From NCBI GenBank assembly GCA_013002105.1, contig JABDKS010000430.1, forward strand, positions 1-32,281: 32,281 bases of DNA, given 5' to 3'. A model generated the notes under the pieces. It was not told the origin of the DNA and searched no databases. It saw only the letters and a list, made by a program, of their open reading frames with translations. Source of the stretch: Pirellulaceae bacterium. GTDB lineage: Bacteria > Planctomycetota > Planctomycetia > Pirellulales > Pirellulaceae. The position numbers were made by a program, and so were the translations under genes. Shown piece after piece: positions 15,092 through 23,531 of this stretch (position 1 is the first letter of the stretch; each line of letters opens with the position of its first letter).

Positions 15092-16330
15092 ATGTCTGCT
15101 CACTACAAGCTCTTGTCGCTATTGATTTTGGTCATTCCTGTCGTCGTGACGGCCGAAGAGGCGTCCGATTGGAATCAATGGCGTGGGCCCTCGCGTGACA
15201 GTCAGTTGGCCGGCGCTCAATGGCCCGATCAACTGAACGGTAAGTTGCAGTTGGTGTGGGAAAAACCACATGCACCGAGCTACAGCGGACCGGTCGTCTG
15301 TGGTGATTTGTTGTTTACGACCGAGACAATCGGCAAGCAAAAAGAACGCGTAACGGCCTACCGATTGGAAACCGGCGACGTGATCTGGAGCAAAGACTGG
15401 CCTGGTGCGATGGCAGTGCCATTTTTTGCCGCTGCCAACGGCGACTGGATTCGATCGACGCCCGCATGCACCAAGGATGCTTTGGTCGTTCTGGGCATGC
15501 GAGATGTATTGGTTTGCTTGGATCCGCAAACGGGCAACGAAAAGTGGCGAGTAGATTTCCCAGAGGCGATTGGAACTCCGTTACCATCATTCGGAGCGGT
15601 CTGTTCGCCTTTGATCGACAACGGTGCCGTGTATGTCCAAACCGGTGGAGCGCTCGTGAAGGTCGACCTGAAAACCGGTGGGGTCCTTTGGCAGTCTTTG
15701 CAGAACGGCGAAGGAATGATGAGCAGTGGTGCTTTCTCCAGTCCAACGATCGCAACCATCGCGGAAAAACGACAGTTGGTGGTGCAAACGCGGGAAGCCC
15801 TTTGTGGTGTCGATCTGGAGTCCGGCGCGGTTCTTTGGAAAGAGCCGATCGAGGCGTTCCGCGGGATGAATATTCTGACTCCGCTGGTCATCGGTGATCA
15901 GATCTTTACATCCGCCCACAGTGGTAAAGCACAGTTGTTCCACATTCAGCGATCAGCAGACGACGCCTGGTCGGTCACGGAATCCTGGCAGCAAAATACT
16001 CAGGCGTATATGTCGTCCCCCGTGTTAGTTGGTGATTCGATCTACCTGCACTTAAAAAACCAACGTGTCAGTTCGATCTCGCTGGCCGATGGAAAGAGCA
16101 AGTGGAGGAGTTCACCGTATGGAAAATATTGGAGCATGATCAGCAATGGCGAACGTATTGTCGCGCTGGATGAATCTGGTGAGCTGCTGTTGGTCGAGCC
16201 CAGCGAAACGGAATTGAAAATCTTGGACCGGAAAAAGGTGGCGGAGGATTCATGGGCGCATCTGGCAATTCAGGATGATTTGTTGATTGTTCGTGATCTG
16301 GCCGCGATCAAGGTCTTCCGCTGGAAATGA
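15092..16330 (+). CDS. Secreted PQQ-like beta-propeller protein
   Basis: A 412-residue protein from ATG 15092 (MSAHYKLLSLLILVIPVVV, cleaved near TAEE). The open frame continues 114 bases upstream, but that extension would hide the signal peptide. It enters with WNQWRGPSRDS, as in the propeller gene at 3413-4681, and shows blade repeats including YRLETGDVIWSKDW, LDPQTGNEKWRVDF, VDLKTGGVLWQSL, VDLESGAVLWKEP and ISLADGKSKWRSS. It is periplasmic or surface-exposed, and whether it binds PQQ is not evident. It lies 116 bases upstream of ferrochelatase on the same strand, but a functional tie is not indicated. Confidence 0.85.
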   Translation: MSAHYKLLSLLILVIPVVVTAEEASDWNQWRGPSRDSQLAGAQWPDQLNGKLQLVWEKPHAPSYSGPVVCGDLLFTTETIGKQKERVTAYRLETGDVIWSKDWPGAMAVPFFAAANGDWIRSTPACTKDALVVLGMRDVLVCLDPQTGNEKWRVDFPEAIGTPLPSFGAVCSPLIDNGAVYVQTGGALVKVDLKTGGVLWQSLQNGEGMMSSGAFSSPTIATIAEKRQLVVQTREALCGVDLESGAVLWKEPIEAFRGMNILTPLVIGDQIFTSAHSGKAQLFHIQRSADDAWSVTESWQQNTQAYMSSPVLVGDSIYLHLKNQRVSSISLADGKSKWRSSPYGKYWSMISNGERIVALDESGELLLVEPSETELKILDRKKVAEDSWAHLAIQDDLLIVRDLAAIKVFRWK

Positions 16331-16446
16331 CTTCCGGGACAATAGCAGCCATGGCGACAATCCCATTTGCACTGCCGCGTCTGGTTGCCTAGTCGCTCTT
16401 TACTGTGCGACCGAATTTTCTTTGCCTGCTGATTTGATAACGCTGC

Positions 16447-17568
16447 ATGACTGATCAAGAGATCCCGTACGATTCGTTCTTATTGGTCTCGTTTGGTGGT
16501 CCCGAGGGGCCCGAAGACGTGTTGCCATTCTTGGAAAATGTACTGCGTGGCAAAAATGTGCCACGCGAGCGAATGCTGGAAGTAGCCGAGCACTACAAGC
16601 ACTTTGGTGGTATTAGTCCGATCAACGATCACAACCGCAAGTTGTTGACGGCGATTAAGCAAGAGTTTGCCGACAACGGCATTGAGTTGCCTGTTTACTG
16701 GGGTAACCGCAACTGGCATCCGCTGCTACCCGACACGTTGCGGCAAATGCGAGACGACGGTTGCAAACGGACATTGGCGTTCTTTACCAGCATGTTCAGT
16801 TGCTACAGCGGGTGCCGGCAGTACCGCGAAAACATCGCCGCAGCACAAGACGAAGTGGGTCAGGGGGCACCGATCGTGGACAAGGTTCGGATGGGTTTCA
16901 ATCATCCTCTGTTCATTGACACGATGGTCGATAGCGTGAATCGTGCGATCGACTCGTTATCCAAAGACTCCGGATCCGCAGAGATCGATAGCGTCGATCG
17001 GGACAAAGTCACTGTGATGTTCACCGCACACAGCATCCCCATGTCGATGGCCGATCATTGCGACTATGTCAAACAGTTGACCGAGTCGAGCCGATTAGTG
17101 GCCGAAGGTGCCGGCGTGAACCAATGGCGACTCGTTTATCAAAGTCGCAGTGGACCACCGCAGCAGCCCTGGCTTGAACCGGATGTTTGCGATGCGATCG
17201 CGGAGATGGACGACTCAGAGCAGCTTTCGCATCTCGTGATCGTTCCGATCGGTTTTGTCAGCGATCATATGGAAGTGATGTTTGACCTCGATCAAGAGGC
17301 GGCTCAGTTATGCCAAGAACGTGGGATTTCAATGGCTCGGGCGACAACGGCTGGGACATCTGCAAAATTTGTGCAGATGATTGCGGCTTTGGTCGACGAA
17401 CGGTTGGGGCGGACCGATGACAGACAGGCGATCGGCGATTTGGGAGCCTGGCACGATGTCTGTCCGCACGATTGCTGCCAATACACGCCGCGTCGCCCCC
17501 CAGCGAGTGTCTCAGGTGGTGGACGCCCAGATACGAGCCGACCGACAGGTACTGGCGCAAAGAATTAG
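16447..17568 (+). CDS. hemH: Ferrochelatase, actinobacterial-like with cysteine tail
   Basis: A 373-residue ferrochelatase, which inserts ferrous iron into a porphyrin at the end of heme synthesis. The active-site histidine is H195 in FTAHSIPMS and the conserved glutamate is E276 in SDHMEVMFD. YQSRSGPPQQPWLEPDV (231-247) is a family signature. Cysteines at 119 and 123 (SCYSGCRQY), together with C339, C343 and C344 (DVCPHDCC), fit the [2Fe-2S] cluster of actinobacterial-type enzymes. Those are often coproporphyrin ferrochelatases (cpfC), so the true substrate, coproporphyrin or protoporphyrin, is open. A proline/glycine-rich tail of about 25 residues follows the last cysteines. No other heme gene is near. 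It converges with the next gene after a 31-base gap. Confidence 0.93.
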   Translation: MTDQEIPYDSFLLVSFGGPEGPEDVLPFLENVLRGKNVPRERMLEVAEHYKHFGGISPINDHNRKLLTAIKQEFADNGIELPVYWGNRNWHPLLPDTLRQMRDDGCKRTLAFFTSMFSCYSGCRQYRENIAAAQDEVGQGAPIVDKVRMGFNHPLFIDTMVDSVNRAIDSLSKDSGSAEIDSVDRDKVTVMFTAHSIPMSMADHCDYVKQLTESSRLVAEGAGVNQWRLVYQSRSGPPQQPWLEPDVCDAIAEMDDSEQLSHLVIVPIGFVSDHMEVMFDLDQEAAQLCQERGISMARATTAGTSAKFVQMIAALVDERLGRTDDRQAIGDLGAWHDVCPHDCCQYTPRRPPASVSGGGRPDTSRPTGTGAKN

Positions 17569-17599
17569 AGCTCAGGCAGAGCGATTTGTGGTCGCGAGT

Positions 17600-19522
17600 C
17601 TATTTTTGGTGGCGATATGGGTTGAACAGTAGATAGTTCAGATGGCGATAGAGATCGCTCTCGTTCAACAGCGCCGCGTGTTTGCCTTCGCCAGCCAATC
17701 TTGGCCCGTTAAACAAAACGACACGATCGGCACTTCGGAGCGTTTGCAGTCGTCGCGGCAACATGACCACCAAGGTTCCATTATTGGCCAGTTGGCGTAG
17801 CGCCCTCAAACAAGGGTCTTCGGGCAAATGTTCGGTGGGTGGTGCAGGTTCCATCGCCAGCAGCACCGGTGGTTTGTGGACGATCGCCCGAGCGACGCCT
17901 AACGCGTAAGTCGTTTCGATGCCGAGTGTCGATTCACCAGTGGTAATGTATGTGTTCAGTCCTTCGGGTAGTCGTTGGAGTCGTTCGTAGACATCGACTT
18001 CGCCCAACGCGTCAACGATGTCGCTGTTGTTGATCGATTCGTCACCGCCGCGGAGGTTTTCCATGATGGATCCGTCCCAGATGGGACCATCCGGATCGAT
18101 CCACATCACGTTTTTGGCCAGTGCAGCCGGGTGCACATCCAGAAGTGCGATGCCATCGACCAACACCCGGCCTTCGGACGGTCGCCCAAATCCCATCAAT
18201 AGTTCGGTCAGGGCACGCGTGGAAACCGATTCGGTGCCCAGCAATGCGACCATCGATTTGGGGGTTAATTCCAGGCTCAGATGACTGAGGATCGATGCGC
18301 CGGTCGAATCGTTTAAGGAGACATCCCGTATTACCACGCCATCGCGGAGTCCGGCGAATCCGACGCGTTGTTCGGTCGGCGCGATCTCGTCACTGCGTTT
18401 TAAGTAGGCGTAGATTGCATCACATGCCTTGCCGCTGGTGTGCAATTGACGCGCCAGGGCGATCAATCGTCCGGCAGCCGCGACCGCACCGGTCAGTGCC
18501 AATCCCAGCACCAGAGCAGCCGGAACGCTCAATCCGTTCTCGACCCCAAATAGATTGACACCGAGTCCCAGGATCAGGACGGCAATCGCCGCTGCGCTGG
18601 CGAGAAACATCAGGGGCCAAACCCGTCCGCGTCGTGAGTCTTCGTTGACCAAGCGACGATACAGTGCGTCAAGTTCGGTGTTAAAGGATCGTTCAGCCAG
18701 TCCTTGAGTTTGCAAACGTGCCATCATGGGGGCCTGGCCGACAATCTCGGCCATCCGGTTTCGTCTGCGCGGGACTTCCCAATCACTTAGTTCGGTTTCT
18801 TCGCCACCGCGGAGACGCTGGTAAAGTTGCCACAGCATCACGCCGCTGACGACCGCCAGCAAAGCCAACCAAACGTTCACCAACAATGCGAGAGCTACAC
18901 AGCCAAGCAACATCAGCACGCTGCGCGGAATCGATCGATACCAGAGCGAAAGTCCCTGTTGTAGATCCGGCAATTCATGGCCAATTAATTCCTGAGCACG
19001 CACATGCTGTGCAGCGGCGCCCTCTAATTCAGCACGCCGCAGACTTTGGCCGAGCATCCGCGTGTGAAGCGACTTGACGATCCGTTGCGCGCGATGGTCC
19101 GCGGCACGGCGACACATCCATACGGCCAAGCAAAAAACGGCGGCGACGACAAACGAAACGCCAACCAATTCGGTCAATTGGATCAAAGCGGGTTGATCGG
19201 TAAACGAATCTGGCAGCGGAACACTCAGATGCGTTCCCAATCGAACGGGCGACGAGCTGAGTCCTGCCGAATCCAGTAGGACTGCCAGGAGTCCAACCAA
19301 GACAACCAAGACTGGCACGAGCAGGCCAGCCACGGTGGCCCAAAAATACGCAACCAATGCACCGTGGGATACGGATTCATTGCGTGCAGCGGCAAGTGTG
19401 CTGATTTGCCTCAACCTTGTCGGCCTCAATGATGGAAAAGACTGGTGACCAATTCTACGTGACGGCCCCGGAATCTGATGCACAATCCCTCGGCGCTGAC
19501 AGTCAGGCAGCGATTCGCCCAT
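17600..19522 (-). CDS. ABC-exporter-like protein with degenerate ATPase motifs
   Basis: A 640-residue half-exporter layout: membrane domain at about 50-350 and nucleotide-binding domain at about 395-625. The domain fold is clearly ABC, but the working residues are lost. The Walker A position reads GTESVSTRA (429-437) where GPSGSGKST is usual, so the lysine is replaced by T435. The Q-loop glutamine is D476. The signature LSGGQ is LGIET (533-537). Walker B reads LLAMEP, with M557 for aspartate and E558 kept. The H-loop histidine is P589. The frame is intact, so this looks like a maintained pseudo-ATPase rather than a decaying gene. It follows the ABC-2 permease after 63 bases. It may be a structural or regulatory subunit, or need a partner ATPase. 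Confidence 0.85.
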   Translation of the reverse strand: MGESLPDCQRRGIVHQIPGPSRRIGHQSFPSLRPTRLRQISTLAAARNESVSHGALVAYFWATVAGLLVPVLVVLVGLLAVLLDSAGLSSSPVRLGTHLSVPLPDSFTDQPALIQLTELVGVSFVVAAVFCLAVWMCRRAADHRAQRIVKSLHTRMLGQSLRRAELEGAAAQHVRAQELIGHELPDLQQGLSLWYRSIPRSVLMLLGCVALALLVNVWLALLAVVSGVMLWQLYQRLRGGEETELSDWEVPRRRNRMAEIVGQAPMMARLQTQGLAERSFNTELDALYRRLVNEDSRRGRVWPLMFLASAAAIAVLILGLGVNLFGVENGLSVPAALVLGLALTGAVAAAGRLIALARQLHTSGKACDAIYAYLKRSDEIAPTEQRVGFAGLRDGVVIRDVSLNDSTGASILSHLSLELTPKSMVALLGTESVSTRALTELLMGFGRPSEGRVLVDGIALLDVHPAALAKNVMWIDPDGPIWDGSIMENLRGGDESINNSDIVDALGEVDVYERLQRLPEGLNTYITTGESTLGIETTYALGVARAIVHKPPVLLAMEPAPPTEHLPEDPCLRALRQLANNGTLVVMLPRRLQTLRSADRVVLFNGPRLAGEGKHAALLNESDLYRHLNYLLFNPYRHQK

Positions 19523-19585
19523 GGCGGCAATACCCGGCCATCGGCTGGGTCGCGGGCAGTGGGGCCGGTGTGGATCAGATCGGGA

Positions 19586-21466
19586 CTATGCCAAGTCTCG
19601 GTCTTCGAACAGTAGCATCGCGAGCATCCAAATGGCGATCACGAAACATACAAGATAATTAAAAGCACCGGCTAAGTAGATCGGCGGTATCTGATTTCCG
19701 GCATCGACGGCACTTTGAACGTTAAATACGTTCAAATTCGGGATAATTACCGCAATCAGTTTGCCCACAAACCCCACCAATTCGTTGTTTCCTTGTGCCG
19801 ACGCGACCAAGGGCGAGGTCAAATTGCCGATCACGTAGACCACAAAACAAGTGATAAAATTGGCCAACAGGGGCAAACGGGTCGCCAACGCGACAGCGAT
19901 CGCGCCGATCACCATGGTCTCCATAAAGTACAGCGAGAGAGCGGGAATCGTGGTGTGGATTTCCTCCAGACCCAGTTGCCAAATCGGAGTTGCTTTGGAC
20001 GTTTCGCGGGCGTCGTAAATCGGTTTGTACGCCATCAGCACAATGAACACCGCCGCGATGATCACAAAGAGCACCAAAACAGCCATCATGATTCCAGCGT
20101 ACTTACCAACGATAAAGGATCGCCGACTGACCGGTTTGCTCAGTACCGTCAGCGCGGTGCGGCCTTCGATTTCTTCACTGACCGTTGTGCCGGCACTCCA
20201 AACTGCTTGAATCATTCCTAGCACCATGATCAGTGTCACACCGCTGTCTTTGAACATGCGGATATCATCGCCCAGCGTATTGAACGGATAGATCGCAAAG
20301 ACGATGACGCCGAAGATTCCGATCGCCAACAAAATCAAGTACAGCGTTTGAGCCATCTCGTTCTTGGCGGTCGACAAAGCAAGTGCCCAAATCCGCGGCG
20401 CGGCTTGCCGAAACGCAACGATCGAAGTCATCAACAAAAAGAACGCGATGGCGATGTTGACAATCGTGGCGGCTTCGGGAACCGGCGGTAAAGACTGGAA
20501 TTCAAACACGACCTTTGCCGGCAAAATTTCGCGATTTTGAATGTGTAAATTTGCGGCCGTCGCGGGAATCGGCGGGACGTCTCGGTCTTCGTATCGGTAG
20601 CGTAATTGCGAATCCGCAAAGACCGTGGTCGCAGGTCGCGAAAATCCGGCAGGGTCCGCGGAGTCAGCCAAGTTGATCGTACGATCAGTCGTGATCGTAA
20701 GCCCGGCCATGTTGCGCACGTCGTAGTCCAGATTCGCGGGCAAGAACGGCGCCTCGTCAGCCGTCAAATCCTCCGAGGCAGCCGGTAGTTCTACGACCAC
20801 CGTTCGCGTCCCGTCGCCGACCAAATTGACCGCCGGAATCGATGTCAAAAAATCCATCGGTTTCTTGACCCACAGCGTCGCCACCAAACCGACGAACGTC
20901 AAAACAAACGCAACACCCAAAAGATATGGCACGATGCCTTCGCCCAGGATGGTTGCCCATTCATTGCGGGTGCGGTGCCACATTCCGTACACCAGGCCAA
21001 AACCGGTGACCACACCGATACAAATCAGGGGCAAAAACAATGATTCGGAATACTCGTCATCGCCAGGCACGTACTGCCAGCACAACGCTCCGGCAATCGC
21101 GCCGCCAACGATCAACGAAGCGATGACGCCGCGTTTTGGCGAATCGGGCAACGATCCCAAGCCTGGAATGATCGACAGCGCGGCCAAGACTCCATAAACG
21201 ATCAAGCAGGCCAATGCACCGACGATTATTCCGGCGGCGATGACCCACATCGGGGTCAACCAAACCGGCAACCACTTGGCCATCTGAGCCACGATCATCC
21301 CCGGCGCGACCATCAGTTCAGGTTGCCAATGAGGGACGAATTCGAGCGTGACGCTGCTAAGCACGGGGCGGTCAACCGCCGTGGGAGTCAACCAGTTGGC
21401 CAATGGAGCGGAACTTGCAGCAAGGGAGCCGAACAAGGAGTTCATCTGGGTCAGGCCAGCGGTCAT
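19586..21466 (-). CDS. ABC-2 type transporter permease
   Basis: About 626 residues with some 10-11 transmembrane segments and a periplasmic region of about 150 residues after the fourth. The ABC-2 permease hallmark is SEEIEGRTALTVLSKPVSRR, at about residue 440 of this start, which couples to an ATPase. Starts at 21466 (MTAGLTQMNSLFG) or 21445 (MNSLFG) fit best; an open extension to 21586 is less likely. No ordinary ABC ATPase gene is adjacent: the next gene downstream is a complete exporter-like protein with a degenerate nucleotide domain. It lies downstream of the thioesterase, on the same strand, after a 243-base gap. Substrate unknown. Confidence 0.85.
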   Translation of the reverse strand: MTAGLTQMNSLFGSLAASSAPLANWLTPTAVDRPVLSSVTLEFVPHWQPELMVAPGMIVAQMAKWLPVWLTPMWVIAAGIIVGALACLIVYGVLAALSIIPGLGSLPDSPKRGVIASLIVGGAIAGALCWQYVPGDDEYSESLFLPLICIGVVTGFGLVYGMWHRTRNEWATILGEGIVPYLLGVAFVLTFVGLVATLWVKKPMDFLTSIPAVNLVGDGTRTVVVELPAASEDLTADEAPFLPANLDYDVRNMAGLTITTDRTINLADSADPAGFSRPATTVFADSQLRYRYEDRDVPPIPATAANLHIQNREILPAKVVFEFQSLPPVPEAATIVNIAIAFFLLMTSIVAFRQAAPRIWALALSTAKNEMAQTLYLILLAIGIFGVIVFAIYPFNTLGDDIRMFKDSGVTLIMVLGMIQAVWSAGTTVSEEIEGRTALTVLSKPVSRRSFIVGKYAGIMMAVLVLFVIIAAVFIVLMAYKPIYDARETSKATPIWQLGLEEIHTTIPALSLYFMETMVIGAIAVALATRLPLLANFITCFVVYVIGNLTSPLVASAQGNNELVGFVGKLIAVIIPNLNVFNVQSAVDAGNQIPPIYLAGAFNYLVCFVIAIWMLAMLLFEDRDLA

Positions 21467-21709
21467 ATCGAGCCAATGCGGTGAAAAAAACGACAGCGAA
21501 TGGTTTGCATGGAAAAATGTCCGCCACGACCTGCGCGGCAAACGTTTGGCTGACGGCGACTCCAGAGAGAGCCTCCTGCCGGCCAAATCGGCGAAGCGTG
21601 ACCGTCGTCACAGACTGTCAAAACGCCACTTTTCGAGCGAGTTTTCTCGTCGGTGGCACACCTCAACGCATCAGGCCTGATACGCAGGATGGGGCAAAAA
21701 GGTTTGCCG

Positions 21710-22120
21710 TCATTTGTATTTGGCCAAAAGTTGCCGAATCGGGTCGGGGATCGGTGCTTTTTCCAGGCCTCCACCGGGCCGCAATCGACAGCACACGACC
21801 GTTAATTGGCCTCGTGCGATCGGCTGCTGATCCCGAGTGAATTCAAACGTGTACTGGATGCTGGATGTACCGATGTGGCTGACCGAAACGGCGATCGACA
21901 GGATGTCCTCGAATCGCGCCGCTGCCAAGTAGTCGCAAGTCGCCGAAACCCGCGGCCAAGTCAATTGATTGGGGTCAGCATGATCGAGAACCGGAATCCC
22001 TAACCCCCGAAGCATCTCGTGCTCGGCGGCTTCCATCATCGGAAAGAATGTCGAGAAATGAACGATTCCCGCGGCATCGGTGTCTCGAAATTCGATCCGT
22101 CGCTCGGTCGTAAACGTCAT
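21710..22120 (-). CDS. Hot-dog fold acyl-CoA thioesterase (YbgC/4HBT family)
   Basis: A 136-residue single hot-dog domain. The active-site stretch is EFRDTDAAGIVHFSTFF (10-26), where D15 is the expected catalytic aspartate, followed by the long helix MMEAAEHEMLRGLGI. The sheet follows with LAAARFEDILSIAVSVSHIG and FEFTRDQQPIARGQLTVV. Members hydrolyse acyl-CoA or 4-hydroxybenzoyl-CoA. In proteobacteria YbgC is linked to the Tol-Pal genes, but no tol gene is here. It sits downstream of rpsR but behind a terminator, so it has its own promoter. Confidence 0.9.
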   Translation of the reverse strand: MTFTTERRIEFRDTDAAGIVHFSTFFPMMEAAEHEMLRGLGIPVLDHADPNQLTWPRVSATCDYLAAARFEDILSIAVSVSHIGTSSIQYTFEFTRDQQPIARGQLTVVCCRLRPGGGLEKAPIPDPIRQLLAKYK

Positions 22121-22215
22121 GGGCAGTTCGTGTGGCGGATGGCGAAATACGGATAATCAAACGGGCGGCCGTGTGGCGGCCGCCTCAGTCAGTAGCGAGC
22201 CCGCCTGGATCGGTC

Positions 22216-22278
22216 GGGAAACGGCGACGGCCAATAGGGAACCGGCGTCGGTGGTTGGGGAACCGGCGTCGGTGGATT
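22216..22278. repeat. 21-base tandem repeat, three units
   Basis: Units beginning GGGAA at 22216, 22237 and 22258 repeat with an exact 21-base period. The last two are nearly identical (gggaaccggcgtcggtgg) and the first is diverged. It lies in the gap between the rpsR terminator and the thioesterase. Because 21 is a multiple of three, the frames stay open and a proline-rich frame appears on the minus strand, which is probably a by-product. Confidence 0.7.
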
Positions 22279-22361
22279 CGGAATCACCAAAGGTCCTGAA
22301 GATACCACCCAAGCGAAAACCGTGGGGATTTTGAGCCAAAGCAAAGGCGATGCATGGGGCC

Positions 22362-22391
22362 AAAAAAAAGGCCAAGCGAATTCGCTTGGCC
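22362..22391 (-). terminator. Intrinsic terminator of rpsR
   Basis: A perfect palindrome at 22370-22391 gives a 9-base-pair stem (GGCCAAGCG) with an AATT loop. On the minus strand it is followed directly by eight T (22369-22362). It lies about 135 bases after the rpsR stop. Its first half also reads as ATG GCC AAG CGA ATT, so the apparent start of a small downstream frame is part of the hairpin. A GC-rich hairpin at 22164-22184 (ggcggcc, 7-base loop) lies further along. Confidence 0.85.
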
Positions 22392-22525
22392 ATCGTTGCG
22401 GGATCATTCTTGTTGTCCCGGCGCTCGGTTACTATCGGGAGCAATCAAATCTCCTGAGCAATCAAATCTCGCGAGGCAGCACGATTCGCGGCACAGGGTC
22501 GTTGGGGCCGCTGCATCGCGGCAAC

Positions 22526-22789
22526 CTATTCGCCGACGTAGGGCAACAACGCCATGAATCGAGCTCGTTTGACCGCTGCGGTCACGGCGTGCTGACTCGC
22601 TGCAGTACAGCCGCTCTTACGACGTCCGACAATACGGCCTTGGCGATTGATCATTTTCTTCAGCAGATCCATGTCCTTGTAATCGACGTACATCGGCCGT
22701 GGGCGATGGCCATCGACAAAGATCGGGTCTTTTTTGCGGGTGCGGGAGCGTGCTCGCGTCCGTTTTCGGGCGCGACTACGGGTGCTCAT
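22526..22789 (-). CDS. rpsR: 30S ribosomal protein bS18
   Basis: An 87-residue bS18 from the start MSTRSRARKRTR; an ATG at 22804 would add MPPRP. The core is standard: YVDYKDMDLLKKMINRQGRI, GRRKSGCTAASQHAV and AVKRARFMALLPYV match the rRNA-binding fold. The N-terminus is strikingly arginine-rich (residues 1-20), a longer basic tail than in E. coli bS18. Ribosomal S18 usually lies with rpsF, ssb and rplI; none of these adjoin it here, so it is a stand-alone copy. No ribosome binding site is seen at either start. It is divergent from fusA across 742 bases. Confidence 0.9.
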   Translation of the reverse strand: MSTRSRARKRTRARSRTRKKDPIFVDGHRPRPMYVDYKDMDLLKKMINRQGRIVGRRKSGCTAASQHAVTAAVKRARFMALLPYVGE

Positions 22790-23531
22790 GGGGCGTGGAG
22801 GCATTGCGGGTGAAGTCTTTCTGGGTTGGGCGAATGGTCTGTTGCAGCGTTGTTGGTGGCAGGATCCTCCGTTGGGAGGGCTGCCGGGGCCGATTGGCAC
22901 CCTAACGCCGAAGCGGTCGGAGACACTTTGTCAGTACCCGCTAAAATGTGTACTGGTCGCCGACTCGCCGATCGAAATCGAAGCGAGTGAGTATGCCCGC
23001 ACCCGGGGCGATTGGCAAGAGCAAGCGGAGGGCGAAAAGCTGGTTTCTTCCGCCCCTGTACGGCCTCTGGAACGCAATTTGCCCTTTCCCTACTGACAAA
23101 CCTTTGCCATATTTCCCAGTTGATTTACGGCATTGGAGAATTTTTGACGTCCGAATTCGGGATCCGTCCTGAATGTCCAAGCATTTGATCACCCATCGGT
23201 GCCCTCGCGTGTCGAGGTCTGTATCGGGGAGTTTGTTTCCACCAGTGGGCTGAAAATTTTTCGATCCCTCCCACGAACGTCCTTCAGCCGAAGGCCGTTC
23301 ACCTGTGACGATTCGCAACGGACCGTTGTGTTGCTGCCTGATATCAGCAGCATGGAATCCAATTCAAGAATCTCGCCAGCGGCATCTGATTCCAACACGT
23401 CAATCAATACACAATATTTCGAAACACAGAGGCCACGATTTAACGCTCTTGGGCACTCAACATTAGACGCGTGTGTTTTCCGCGTCCCCAAGAATCCTAC
23501 AAAAATCGTGTGCGTTGTTTAGGTGAAAGTT
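22790..23531. other. Divergent gap between rpsR and fusA
   Basis: 742 bases with no gene I can support. Open frames on both strands have no recognisable family, no ribosome binding site and unlikely composition. A small nested hairpin (ccttc/gaagg with flanking gaac/gttc) lies at 23275-23300, about 230 bases before fusA. The space must hold the promoters for both translation genes, but I cannot point to them. Confidence 0.5.
23521..23526 (+). promoter_or_regulatory. Ribosome binding site AGGTGA of fusA
   Basis: AGGTGA stands 5 bases before ATG 23532. Part of it reads as the GTG at 23523, which is an open but wrong start. Confidence 0.6.

Noticed and set aside
22157..22444. A small minus-strand frame, with MAKRIRLAFFLAPC looking like a signal peptide
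   Set aside because: Its likely ATG and first codons are the stem of the rpsR terminator, and the rest covers the 21-base tandem repeat and a GC-rich hairpin.
22941..23318. A 125-codon minus-strand frame between rpsR and fusA
   Set aside because: No family, signal peptide or ribosome binding site, and opposing frames are also open.
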